This document shows positions 1-10,186 of a stretch of DNA of 64,000 bases, one piece after another (positions within the stretch are counted from its first letter, which is position 1; each line of letters begins with the position of its first letter). The DNA comes from Cunninghamella blakesleeana (lineage: Eukaryota > Mucoromycota > Mucoromycetes > Mucorales > Cunninghamellaceae). The stretch is from positions 372,001 to 436,000 of the forward strand of contig JAFCIZ010000007.1 of the NCBI GenBank assembly GCA_017871115.1. The letters run 5' to 3'. The notes beneath the pieces are model-generated. The model made no database searches, was not told the origin of the DNA, and worked only from the letters and a program-made list of their open reading frames with translations. The position numbers were made by a program, and so were the translations under genes.

Positions 1-1367
1 TATCGAAGCAATTGAATTATACCAACAAGTTGGAATGGTAATAAGAAAATAACAATAAAAAAAGACTGGAACGGGATAAAGCGGAATAAAATAGAACAAC
101 TTTAAACGTAACTTATTTTCATTTTTATATATATATTAAATTAATAGGATGGTTGTATAAGTAAGCCAGTTATACCACATCAATTGAAATCTCAACTACT
201 TCAATTTTTGGAGAACACCTTATTATGTTAAAAAAGATAAAAAGAAAAAAACAACAAAAATAAGCCAAGGGAAAATATATAATTAACCCCTCGCCTCCAT
301 CTCCCCCAAAAAAAAGAGCCCACTTCTTTCGCATCTTGATCATTTGAATTAAAAAAAAAGGTTCCCATGATATACCCAATAACTAAATACATTTTAACCC
401 CATGATTTCCCTTTTTTTTTAAAGTTTTAAAATTCCTGATTTATTCCCTTCTATTATTAAATAAACATTATTATTAGTATTAGTATTAGCAAAAAAAAAC
501 CTTTATTTATTTAAAAAAAATAGCCTTTATTTTTTTTTAACGTATCACCAGCCCTACTCTTAAAAATTATTATGAATATCAATTACGTAAATAAATAAAA
601 GTAAAAACAAAATTCATCACCTATAATTTCTTTTATTTTGAATATATGGATATTGCATAACTTGTTTTATAATTATTGTTTCAATATAACCTCGTTTATT
701 TGTATATGTTTTTATTTATATTTACCCACCCCAATTGTTGTAATTTACCATTTTATTAAGGGCTTTAAGGTAAAATAACAACCATTACAAGGAGTTACAT
801 TATTCAATTATACATCTTCTTTTTTACACGTTTTTTATAATTCGCTTATATATGTTGATTTATTCTTAAGGATGGTTTACTTTTAATGAGTGTGTTTTAT
901 TTTATTTTTTTATTTAACTGAGACTGATATTATAAATATATATAGTATTACATGATGATAAAAGTTTACCTATTAATCCTTTTTCTATTTTTCCCTTTTT
1001 ATATATTACTGAAAAGATGAGCTGATAGCTAACCTTATTTCTCTGACTGGAGTTAAATATATCTAATACCTTTGATGTAAATAGATTTACTTATAAAATA
1101 TAATCATACTCGAAAACGATTGACTATTAGTTTATATTCATTCATTAATTTATATAATCGTTATATATATATTTAATAATCTTGATAACATACTATAGAA
1201 TTTAATAATTCTTTTTATATTTATCCATTTTTTTTTTACTTTTGTACAAAAAAAAAAACTCATCAAAATTAGAAAATAAAAAGGTACATTAAATTGAGTG
1301 TGTAATGCACTTGATTCACATGTTAATACTATAATTATAATAAACAGCAAAATATAAAATTCTCATG
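1..1367. other. AT-rich intergenic sequence
   Basis: No gene, RNA or repeat boundary can be supported here. The sequence is very AT-rich with A and T homopolymers. The only open frames are short, of low complexity and without recognisable motifs. The last five bases (1363-1367, TCATG) are the left copy of the target duplication of the adjacent retrotransposon. Confidence 0.7.
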
Positions 1368-1774
1368 TGTTGTATTTACCATATAATAACAATATTAAAT
1401 GACTTCATAACTATAATACACTTATAATACACATGAAATATTTGATATTTATTATAAAATCACTACTGTGTACCTGATACAAAATGATCTATTCCTATTA
1501 GCTTATGCATTGCTATAACTTTAAATCTTCTAATCCCGCAGATCCATTACCATAGACACACTTTAAACTCCATTCTAATTCACGTTACCTTTACTAGATA
1601 ACTTTATAATTCTATTTTCATATTATATCATATAAACTAAGCCCAGTGTCACCAATCCACTAAAAGGTATAAATACAACCCTTGTCTTTTACATTTGAAT
1701 AAAGGTTAACCAAAAGTTTCACAATATTTCTTTGTTTTTAATTTTTTGTATAATTTTAATTGATAAATTCAACA
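1368..1774 (+). repeat. 5' LTR of the chromovirus
   Basis: This 407-bp direct repeat matches 6850-7256. It carries a TATA-like box at 1668-1675 and AATAAA-like sequence shortly after it (GAATAAAGG near 1700), so U3, R and U5 can be placed roughly. Confidence 0.93.
1668..1675 (+). promoter_or_regulatory. TATA box in chromovirus LTR
   Basis: TATAAATA lies in a GGTATAAATACAAC context, about 107 bp before the LTR end. The identical copy in the 3' LTR is at 7150-7157. Transcription of the element probably starts 25-50 bp downstream. Confidence 0.6.
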
Positions 1775-1779
1775 TTTTT

Positions 1780-1788
1780 TATTGTGAA
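1780..1788 (+). promoter_or_regulatory. Candidate self-priming primer-binding site
   Basis: No TGG-type tRNA primer site follows the LTR. Instead TATTGTGAA at 1780-1788 is the exact reverse complement of TTCACAATA at 1718-1726, just downstream of the LTR TATA box. Tf1/sushi chromoviruses prime from the folded 5' end of their own mRNA, and the single Gag-Pol frame here also resembles that group. Nine bases of complementarity in AT-rich DNA is modest evidence. Confidence 0.4.
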
Positions 1789-1895
1789 TTCATTATTAAA
1801 AATAATCTTTATTCTAATACTAACTAAACTATACTATTCTATATAACTATATTTTATTCTAAATAATCTATATTTTATTTTTATACTTACCAATA

Positions 1896-4800
1896 ATGTC
1901 TTTTGAACATCAAAACAATAATACTAAAATTGTTGCTGAAGCCACCGCTTCTCCTATCACTGCCAATTCTTCCAAGTCTTCTTCTCCTGCTCCTATGGAT
2001 ACTTTTCCTATGACTGGTACCTCTGCTTCCAAACATGCTAAAGTACCTACTTTAAATGAAAAAATCCAAAGGTTAAAGGATAAATTAACATCCAAATTAA
2101 ATATATTAGCTGATATGGATATTGATCACAAAGATTACTACAATGTGAGTCAAGAAGTAGCTTTGTTGACTAGACATATTGAAACTTTGCAGACATCCCA
2201 GAAGGTTTTGAACAACACCATCTCTAGTAATACTAATATAAGGATGACCTACAAAGATGTTCCTTTATTTTATTTGGATGGTCAGGTTAAAAACGATACC
2301 AATGCTGAGGTGTTTAAATCTGCTGAACTTTTCTTAGAAAAGTTTGAAAGAATTCTTATATCCAATGGTGTAAACCTTGAAGTTGATTGGGAACAATGGG
2401 TACATTGTGCCATGGTGGGTGATTCCTCCATTTGGTTCAAAGATCACTTAAAAGGTAAATCTTTATCTTGGTCCACAGCTTCCAAGCTGATCATAGATAC
2501 TTTTGACGCCAAGGATAAAAGAATAAAAAATGCTTTAAATGTAGTAAACATGAAGATGCATGATGGTGAATCTGTTAATGAGTTTGGTCTTAGATTTCAA
2601 GCTGCATACCATAATGCTAAATGGTCTGATGATGAAATCATGGCTGTCCTCTGTCTTCGTGCCCTTCCTCGTTCTTTACAACATGGTGTTTTAATTGCCA
2701 TGCAAGGACGTGATGATAATATTGACGGTGTTCCTTCTTCTTCTTCTGTGGTTTTAAATATTGCCCGCAATATACATGCCCAGAAACGTGCTTTTGACCA
2801 TGAAGGAGAATCTTCTGATTCAAAAAGAAGCAAAAGAAGAACCAGTAGTGATCGTTTTCCTGTAAGGGATAAATACTGTTCTGAACATGGTAAAAGATCA
2901 AGCCATACTACTGAGGAATGCAAAGTATTAAAAAATAAAATTGTTGCTAGTAAACTTATTCCTAAACACGCTCCAGTATCTACTTCTGTTGCTACGAATA
3001 ATGTTGTTGCTGGTAAACAATGTTGGAATTGTCCTGAGGTATACACACCTGAACATAAATCACATTGCAAGGGAAAGCAATTCAAAAACCAAACATACAG
3101 AGTACAAGCTATTAACGCTTCCACCTCTTTTACAAATAAAAATGTGTCCACACCTAAGGTCACGGCTATTCCTACTCTTCTTCTCCCTAAACATCATGCT
3201 GACATTGATTTGAATCTTGATTGGGATGAATTAGAAGTACAAGCTGCTGATGATATAGAAGAGACACTTGAAGATGCTATGGATGTTGAAGGCAATAAAG
3301 ACAAAAATGAAATTAACATTAATATTAATATGATAACTACACATCATACTAATAATAATAATCCCTTTATATTACCATTAATTGTTAATGACATTAGAAT
3401 GAAAGCCTTGCTAGACACTGGTGCTGATGTATCTGTGATTAGCCTGAAATTTTGTTCTAATAATAATATAAAGTTTAATAAAAATCCACATGTTAATTTG
3501 CATTTTGTCACTAAAAATAATTCGTCTTCACACATCGGTCTTACGGGACCTGTCTCCATTAAATACAATGGATTAATACTTACACATTCATTCCATGTAT
3601 TAGAGCTATCTTCTAATGATTATGATATCTTGATTGGAAGAGACTTAATACCAAAACTTGATATAGGTTTTTTAGGTCTTGCATACAATTGGGATGATAA
3701 TAAAATACAGATCAAAAACAATGATGATAAAGAATTATTAGAAATAAAAGAACCTAATAATTCACCTGCAGGTACAAAGGAAGAAAGAATCATATTCATA
3801 GATTCTATAACACCTTATATTGATGAAAATCAATTGATACCTAAGACATCTTTTTGTACACTTGATATTTCTGTAGTTAAATTAAATACACCTACTATGC
3901 CATCCAATGATACTAATCATCGCCAATATCCTATAGCATATACAATGCAACCATTGGTTGATGAGGCAGTAAAAACTTGGTTGGAAGAAGGTACAATCAC
4001 TATCGCCCCAGTCGATACCACTTGGAATAGTCCTATAACACTTGCACCCAAGAAAGATGAATACGGTAATATCACCGGTAAACGCCCTTGTCTTGATCCA
4101 CGACACATTAATAAACATTTACAGGATGATATATATCCTTTACCATTAATCAATGAGATCTTTGAGAACATGCACGGATCAAAAATCTTCACCACACTAG
4201 ATTTAAAAAGTGCATTTCATAGATTCATGATTCATCCAGATGATCAACATAAAACTACTTTTACACACAAAGGTAGACAATACATGTTTAAAGGTTGTCC
4301 TTTTGGATTGAAGCCTCTATCATCTAAATTTCAAAGAGTAATGCATCACATCTTCAATGGTCTTCCTTACGTCCAAACATTTGTTGATGATGTTGTTATT
4401 CATTCTAAAAATATGACAGAACACATTGAACACGTATCTATAGCAATAAAGAAATTAACAGAAGTTAATTTGATACTTAATCCTAAAAAATGTCACTTCG
4501 CACAGACATGTGTTTACTTACTAGGATTCTGTATATCAGATAAAGGTCATGATCTTGATCCACGAAAAGTCACTAATGTATTAGAATGGCAACGTCCTAA
4601 GACAGGTCATGCTGTTCAACAGTTTCTTGGTATAGTTAATTACTTCAGATTACACATAGCTAATATTGCTGCTTTAACTGCACCTATAGACGCTTTACGT
4701 AATTACAAAAATATAACAAATAATGATTGGACATCAGTTCATGAAAAACATTTTAATACCATTAAACAAGAATTACAAAATAATACATTATTACACTTTC

Positions 4801-6729
4801 CTGATCTTTCTAAAACATTTTATGTTGCAACTGATGCCAGTGATTATGGTATTGGTGCATCATTATTTCAAAAAATAAACGGTAAAGAACGTCATATAGG
4901 ATACATGGCTAAATCTTTATCTAAAAGTCAACGCAATTATAGTACTAATAAAAGAGAACTATTAGCTATAGTTTTTGCACTTAAAAAATATCATAAATTC
5001 TTATGGGGTAAACCTTTTGTACTTTACACTGATCATAGAGCTTTTACCTATTTACATACACAAAAGATAGCTTCACCCATGATGATACAATGGCTAGATA
5101 CTTTACTTGATTATTCTTTTACTATTATTCACTTACCAGGTAAACTTAACACACTACCTGATCTCTTGTCCCGTCTTGATATACCTGACAAAGAGATGGA
5201 GGGGGATAATAAACCAAATAAATCAAGCCAACACCTTTTAGCAAACAAAGGTTATGCAAACAAAAAGCCAAACAAAATAATAAAAGAAAAACTGGATAAA
5301 ATAAAACAAAAAGGACCATACTTTGAAGAAAAACATTTTATCCAAGTAATCCAAAATCAAACCACTGATTATATTACACCACCAGCTAATCAACATAAAT
5401 CCATACTACAAAGAGTTCATTCTTTCGGACACTTTGGTGCTGAAGCAATTGTTAAAGCTGTACATAATGAAGGTTTACATTGGGTTCATATTATGAAAGA
5501 TGCACTAGAAATAGTCAAAGAATGTCCTGCTTGTCAAAAATATAATATTGTAAGAAGAGGATATAATCCATTACGTCCTGTCTTTGCTTATTTACCAGGT
5601 GATCATTGGGCTATTGATTTATGTGGACCTTTTCCTACATCAACTAAAGGCAACAACTATTTATTAGTTATGGTTGACGTATGTACCCGATTCAATATCT
5701 ATCGACCTTTACCTGACAAAAAATCTGACACTGTTATTCACACTTTAATACAAGTATTTGGCGATTTTGGTTATCCAAAAATTGTACAATCCGATAACGG
5801 TACTGAATTTAAAAATCAATTCTTTAAAAATCTATATACTACTATGAATATTGATCATCGTCTATCTACACCTTATCATCCACGAGGTAATGGCGTTGCT
5901 GAAAGATATGTTCGTATTGCACAAGAGATTATTCAAAAACATATACAAGGAACAAAAGTGGATTGGGATTGGTATACTCCAATTGCACAATTAGCAGTTA
6001 ACCATAAAATATCTAAACGGTTACAAACTGCCCCTTTTTCACTTATGTTTGCTAGACATATGAATACACCTTATGCTGCATTAGATAAAAACAAAACAGA
6101 TACTGACATCACATCCAAAAATCCTATATCCTATCAAAAACTACTGGATAGAATGGATTATATGGCTGATATTGTATTTCCAGCTATTAAGGAAAGAACG
6201 GATATGATTGTTAAAGCACAAAAAGAAGCTTTTAATAAAAAATATCCAATAATAAACTTTCCAATTAATAGTTATGTAGTTGCACGTTTACCTACACGTA
6301 CTAGTAAACTAGCTCCTGTATATGAAGGTCCATATATTGTAGTTAATAAAACTGAAAACGGTAATTATATTTTAAAAGATATGACTGGTGCATTAACATC
6401 AAGAAATTATACACCATCAGAATTAAAACTAATATCACACGATGAAACCATTCCAACTGATGAAATCTATGAAGTTGAAGCTATAATAAACCATAGAGGC
6501 ACTGAACAAAATAGAGAATATAAAATAAGATGGAAAGGTTATTCTGCTGAAGATGATACATGGGAAAAATCTATCGATATAAATGCACAAGACTGCATTG
6601 ATACATATTGGAAAAGAATAAATATATTAAAAGAAAAAGAAAAGAAAAATTTAAATGAAAAGAGAAATCCTCTTAAAAGAAAACAAGCCACGTCGGTCAT
6701 TAAAAAACATGGTCGTAGAAAACTGCTTG

Positions 6730-6734
<5 letters not shown>
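1896..6734 (+). CDS. Chromovirus Gag-Pol polyprotein
   Basis: A single 1612-aa frame encodes Gag and Pol with no frameshift. Gag has an N-terminal coiled-coil-like stretch (about residues 50-75) and a non-standard Cys/His cluster of the form CxxC-x7-H-x3-C, preceded by a CSEHG...TTEEC motif. The aspartic protease is LLDTGAD with catalytic Asp near residue 507. The reverse transcriptase has FVDD at 829-832 in place of the usual YxDD. RNase H follows, with ATDAS and YTDH motifs. Integrase has the H-x3-H/CxxC zinc finger from about 1175 and catalytic D1241, D1300 and E1336, the exact D-58-D-35-E spacing. A chromodomain (about 1525-1580) with aromatic cage-like residues closes the protein. All catalytic positions look intact. 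The ATG at 1896 is the first in the frame. Confidence 0.95.

Positions 6735-6769
<35 letters not shown>
6735..6769 (+). repeat. Poly(A) tract after the Gag-Pol stop
   Basis: An uninterrupted run of about 35 A residues starts immediately after the TAA stop. It lies inside the element, 80 bp before the 3' LTR, so it is not a retroposition tail. Similar A tracts lie beside the ORFs of elements B and C. Confidence 0.8.
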
Positions 6770-6771
<2 letters not shown>

Positions 6772-6837
6772 TCTTTTCTTCAACTATACTTCTAAAAAAA
6801 ATTCACAAATATAACACTCTAACGGTTGCTTCAACCT

Positions 6838-6849
6838 GGAAGGGAGTAA
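6838..6849 (+). promoter_or_regulatory. Polypurine tract of the chromovirus
   Basis: GGAAGGGAGTAA abuts the first base of the 3' LTR, the expected place of the plus-strand primer. Confidence 0.8.
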
Positions 6850-7256
6850 TGTTGTATTTACCATATAATAACAATATTAAATGACTTCATAACTATAATA
6901 CACTTATAATACACATGAAATATTTGATATTTATTATAAAATCACTACTGTGTACCTGATACAAAATGATCTATTCCTATTAGCTTATGCATTGCTATAA
7001 CTTTAAATCTTCTAATCCCGCAGATCCATTACCATAGACACACTTTAAACTCCATTCTAATTCACGTTACCTTTACTAGATAACTTTATAATTCTATTTT
7101 CATATTATATCATATAAACTAAGCCCAGTGTCACCAATCCACTAAAAGGTATAAATACAACCCTTGTCTTTTACATTTGAATAAAGGTTAACCAAAAGTT
7201 TCACAATATTTCTTTGTTTTTAATTTTTTGTATAATTTTAATTGATAAATTCAACA
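6850..7256 (+). repeat. 3' LTR of the chromovirus
   Basis: This 407-bp repeat appears identical to 1368-1774 and is followed by the TCATG target duplication at 7257-7261. Confidence 0.93.
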
Positions 7257-7261
7257 TCATG

Positions 7262-8220
7262 AAATATATATATATATATTAGTATTGTTGTTGTTATTAT
7301 TATTATTTAGTTTGATTTGTTTGTTTGTTTTTTTTATTATTTAACAATTTTATTGTTTATGAGTTCCCATTTTTTTTTCATTTTTTTTCATTTTTTTTTT
7401 CCTAACCCCCCTCAAAAAAAAGTAAACTAACTTTCTGATGTTGTAACAAAAGTACATACTGATACATATATATATAACTCTACCTAATATATATTGTCAT
7501 TGTATTTTTATTGTATTTTATTCTTAATACTTTTATGAATTTAATAGGATTGTCTTGATATTGCTTTAATAAGTAAAAAAGAGAAGTCCAATATACACGC
7601 AATAGGATTATTTATGCACCGATTCTATAGATCCAGTTGAAGTGATTTTTTAAAACTTATATTTTAATATATATATAATTATATATTTCTACCAAAAATA
7701 GTTTCAATTATTTTATTTTTTTTCAATAATAAGCATTAGCAGCATTTATCGTTTATGTTTTATAGAAAAAAGTAACTATATCTTTTTTTAAAATATTAAT
7801 TTCATACTACCTTTATTTTGGGTAGTTCTCAAAATCATTATATATACATAATTGGATATTTATATATATATATATTTACGTGTTTATAATAAACAATATG
7901 ATGCAGCATTATTATTAAAAATACAATTCTATTGAAATTAAATATAAATAAAAATATTTTAAAAAAAAAATATTGCAGAGAAAAATATCGTTTTTTGATC
8001 AGAAACATTTTTTAAAAAAAAAATGCGGTGGTTTAAAAAATTCAGTTCGCTTTTTCTTCCTTTTTTTAATATTTATTAAATGATTTAAATATTATGAAAA
8101 ATTATGAACTTGATTTAATAAAAATCAAAAAATAATAATAATCAATTCATATATAAATTTTAAATATTAAATATTAGATATTTTTTTCTTATAATCTACT
8201 TTTCTTAAAATTACAAGGAA
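7262..8220. other. AT-rich intergenic sequence
   Basis: No gene is supportable. There are AT dinucleotide runs and long A/T homopolymers. The last 200 bp are the upstream flank of the tRNA gene and contain no obvious structure. Confidence 0.6.
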
Positions 8221-8291
8221 GCGTTGTTAGTTTAAGGGTAGAATATTAGCCTTCCAAGCTGATGGCCGGGGTTCGAGTCCCCGACAACGCA
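8221..8291 (+). tRNA. tRNA-Gly (anticodon UCC)
   Basis: This is a 71-nt cloverleaf. The acceptor stem GCGTTGT (8221-8227) pairs perfectly with ACAACGC (8284-8290), followed by discriminator A. The anticodon stem TTAGC/GCTGA encloses loop CTTCCAA, giving anticodon TCC. The T arm is CCGGGGTTCGAGTCCCCG, containing the B box. There is no intron and CCA is not encoded. Confidence 0.95.
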
Positions 8292-8299
8292 TTTTTTTT
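8292..8299 (+). terminator. RNA polymerase III terminator
   Basis: A run of eight T residues directly follows the tRNA discriminator base, as expected for Pol III termination. Confidence 0.85.
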
Positions 8300-8414
8300 A
8301 TCCTTTTGCCAAAGGATAAAATATTACCCGTTTTTAAAAATTATTGGTGCGGTTAAAAGTAATTCCTTGCTGCGTGCTTTTTTGGTAATACTTATTTTTT
8401 TTAAAAATAAATAA

Positions 8415-8534
8415 TGTTGTGTAAATTTTTTGGTTGTTTGAAAAATAGAATTTCCTTTTATAGTTGTGGAAAGTAGTTAGTTTTATAGTTTAGTTTAGTT
8501 GTCAGTGAGCACCAGTATCTTGTTTTATAAGTAG
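8415..8534 (-). repeat. Outer solo LTR A', first fragment
   Basis: This is similar to the left end of element B's LTR (TGTTGTGTAAATTT...), with several substitutions and a one-base insertion. It is interrupted at 8534 by element B; the target duplication GTAG lies at 8531-8534 and 29587-29590. It continues at 29587. Confidence 0.88.
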
Positions 8535-8677
8535 TGTTGTGTAAATTTTGGGTTGTTTGAAAAGTAGAATTTCCTTTTATAGTTTTGGAAAGTAGATAGT
8601 TTTATAGTTTAATTTAGTTGTCAGTGAGCACCAGTATCTTGTTTTATAAGTAGATACAACTTAGTTTAGATTAATAG
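8535..8677 (-). repeat. Element B left LTR, first part
   Basis: This piece matches 24611-24753 and stops at ATTAATAG, where element C inserted. It continues at 17201. Confidence 0.9.
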
Positions 8678-9441
8678 TGTTGTGTGGGTTTTTGTTTAAG
8701 ATTTATTTTTTTTGAAATGAGGAATGAGTATTATAAGTAATATTTGATATGTATAATATAATTCCAGTGAGCACCAGTTCCTGTTTTATAAGTAGAACGA
8801 CTTAATATAAAGGAATAAAAAAATAAAATAAAATAAAGTAAAAAATAAAGAAATAAAAAATATAAAAATTTTAAAAGGTGTAATATAATTGCAGGATTAA
8901 AGAGAGATTTCAGTAACCGCAATGTAAAATAAATATAATAAGAAAATTTATAAAGTAATTTAAATTTGAATTGTTGAAAAATATATTTAAGTAAATAAAT
9001 ATAAAATAAAAAAATAAAATGATATAGTTTGTTATAAAAAAATAGATAAATTCAGTAATTTGAATAAGTTATAAGTAAAATAAGTTAAAATTATAAAATA
9101 TGATTTATAAAGTGGACAAGTTCAATAATTATTTAATAGATAATAATTTATTATAAAAATTTGACAATTTAAGAGAAAGAAAGAGAAAAAAAATGATTCT
9201 ATTTATACAAAAAAAAAAAGATAAAAATTAAAAATTTATGAGAGTGAGGAGAGATAAAATAAAGTTTGGAGTCATAACGCTGGAGTCATGACGCTGGAGT
9301 CATAGCACCGGAGTCATGACGCTAGAGTCATAGCACCGGAGTCATGACACTGGAGTTATGGCTCTGGAGTCATGGCACCAGTAACACAAAATCAGGCCCA
9401 AATAAGGAAAAAAAAAATATTAAAGAGCATTATTGCTAACA
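8678..9441 (-). repeat. Element C 3' LTR (left)
   Basis: A 764-bp LTR starting TGTTGTGTGGG on the plus strand and ending GCTAACA. It contains eight 14-bp tandem units and overlaps the 3' end of ORF4 at 9420-9441. A 63-codon open frame inside it occurs in both LTR copies and is not a gene. Confidence 0.93.
9268..9379 (-). repeat. 14-bp minisatellite in LTR C, 8 units
   Basis: Eight tandem 14-bp units follow the consensus GGAGTCATRRCRCY, with point variation between units. The same 8-unit array is in the right LTR at 17023-17134, and a 6-unit version is in the solo LTR at 30934-31017. Confidence 0.9.
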
Positions 9442-9878
9442 CCTCCGACGTCAACAAAAGATGGACCTCCAGCTTTATCGAATTCTTCTTCAGTCCAATG
9501 ATCATGACGATTTACCCTTCTGCAGAAAATCTTGTTAAACTTTTTATTTCCAATACCAGTGAGCAATCCTCCAAGTAATTTTGATCTTTCTATCTTATAT
9601 AAGATGAGTTCTTCTTGTGTCTTTGGAATTTGTAACTTAGTATGAATGAGTGAAATAATACTTGGACAGAGTTGATTGGCGAAGGTAGTTTGCATCTTAA
9701 TTTTCAACTTTTTTATTTTTTCATGATCATTTACATACATAGGATATGTAAATTTAATAAATGCCCTGTAGGTTTCTTCTTGTGATAGAGTGTCAAAGTC
9801 AGCCAATACTTGTAGTGTTTCGTCATAAAGTGGATCTTCATCCAGTAGGACTCGTTCGGTATTGAATGGCATATCCAT
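9420..9878 (-). CDS. Element C ORF4, accessory protein downstream of integrase
   Basis: This 152-aa protein has no recognised domain. It sits where retroviruses and errantiviruses carry env, yet it shows no signal peptide or transmembrane helix, so it is probably soluble. Its C-terminal half aligns by eye with ORF4 of element B: a SIISLIHTKL/SITLVHNKL block, a basic helix-like segment with an invariant Arg-x-Lys-Leu/Ile-Leu, then F-x3-I, a D-x-W-T motif and GG before the end. The last codons read through the polypurine tract and into the LTR. The ATG at 9878 is directly preceded, in the sense strand, by a run of about 14 A residues. Role unknown. Confidence 0.75.
   Translation of the reverse strand: MDMPFNTERVLLDEDPLYDETLQVLADFDTLSQEETYRAFIKFTYPMYVNDHEKIKKLKIKMQTTFANQLCPSIISLIHTKLQIPKTQEELILYKIERSKLLGGLLTGIGNKKFNKIFCRRVNRHDHWTEEEFDKAGGPSFVDVGGVSNNAL
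9442..9451 (-). promoter_or_regulatory. Polypurine tract of element C
   Basis: On the minus strand, GACGTCGGAGG abuts the 3' LTR. It is short and also codes for the VDVGG residues of ORF4. Confidence 0.5.
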
Positions 9879-10186
9879 TTTTTTTTTTTTTTAAAAAAGT
9901 TTGATATTATTAAGTAAATTATTTCAAAAAGAAATATGTATATATAAAAAAATATTTTTTTTTTTTTTTTTCTTATATATATATATATATATTTTTTTTT
10001 TTTTTCGTAGTTTGAAAAATATACTTCTTTTTTTTTTTTTTTGTTTTATGTCTATCTTTTATGTATATTATTTTGATGTAGTTATTATATAAATTGTTTT
10101 TCGGGTAAACACGTGAATTAATGTTTTAAATTTCATTATTAATTATATTTATATATTTCATTATCATCCTTTTCTTTTTTTTTTTT
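9879..10186 (-). other. Integrase-ORF4 gap in element C
   Basis: A non-coding gap of 308 bp. On the minus strand it carries several A tracts and a (TA)n tract, and ends in the poly(A) run that abuts the ORF4 ATG. No hairpin like that of the RT-integrase gap was found. Confidence 0.6.

Larger units (their letters stand above)
1368..7256 (+). mobile_element. Intact Ty3/gypsy chromovirus with LTRs
   Basis: This is a complete LTR retrotransposon of 5889 bp. Its two 407-bp LTRs run 1368-1774 and 6850-7256; both start TGTTGT and end CAACA, and by eye they are identical. A 5-bp target duplication, TCATG, flanks it at 1363-1367 and 7257-7261. One long frame (1896-6734) encodes the whole Gag-Pol. The integrase is followed by a chromodomain, which marks the chromovirus clade, known to target chromatin. 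Identical LTRs, a clean duplication and an unbroken frame imply a very recent insertion that may still be mobile. Confidence 0.95.

Noticed and set aside
1..1367. Short minus-strand ORFs of 66-69 aa at 170-379 and 1150-1350
   Set aside because: They are low-complexity, hydrophobic translations of AT-rich DNA without codon bias, introns or motifs.
2597..3163. 188-aa ORF on the minus strand within chromovirus gag
   Set aside because: It is a shadow of the coding frame on the opposite strand, without motifs.
8731..8922. 63-aa hydrophobic ORF seen identically at 16486-16677
   Set aside because: It is LTR sequence present in both copies, AT-rich and low-complexity, with no sign of selection as protein.
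9268..9379. Short regular repeats that could be taken for a CRISPR array
   Set aside because: The units are contiguous 14-mers with no spacers, lie in an LTR, and the genome is eukaryotic.
9420..9878. ORF4 as an envelope gene
   Set aside because: Neither ORF4 has a signal peptide, transmembrane helix or cleavage motif.
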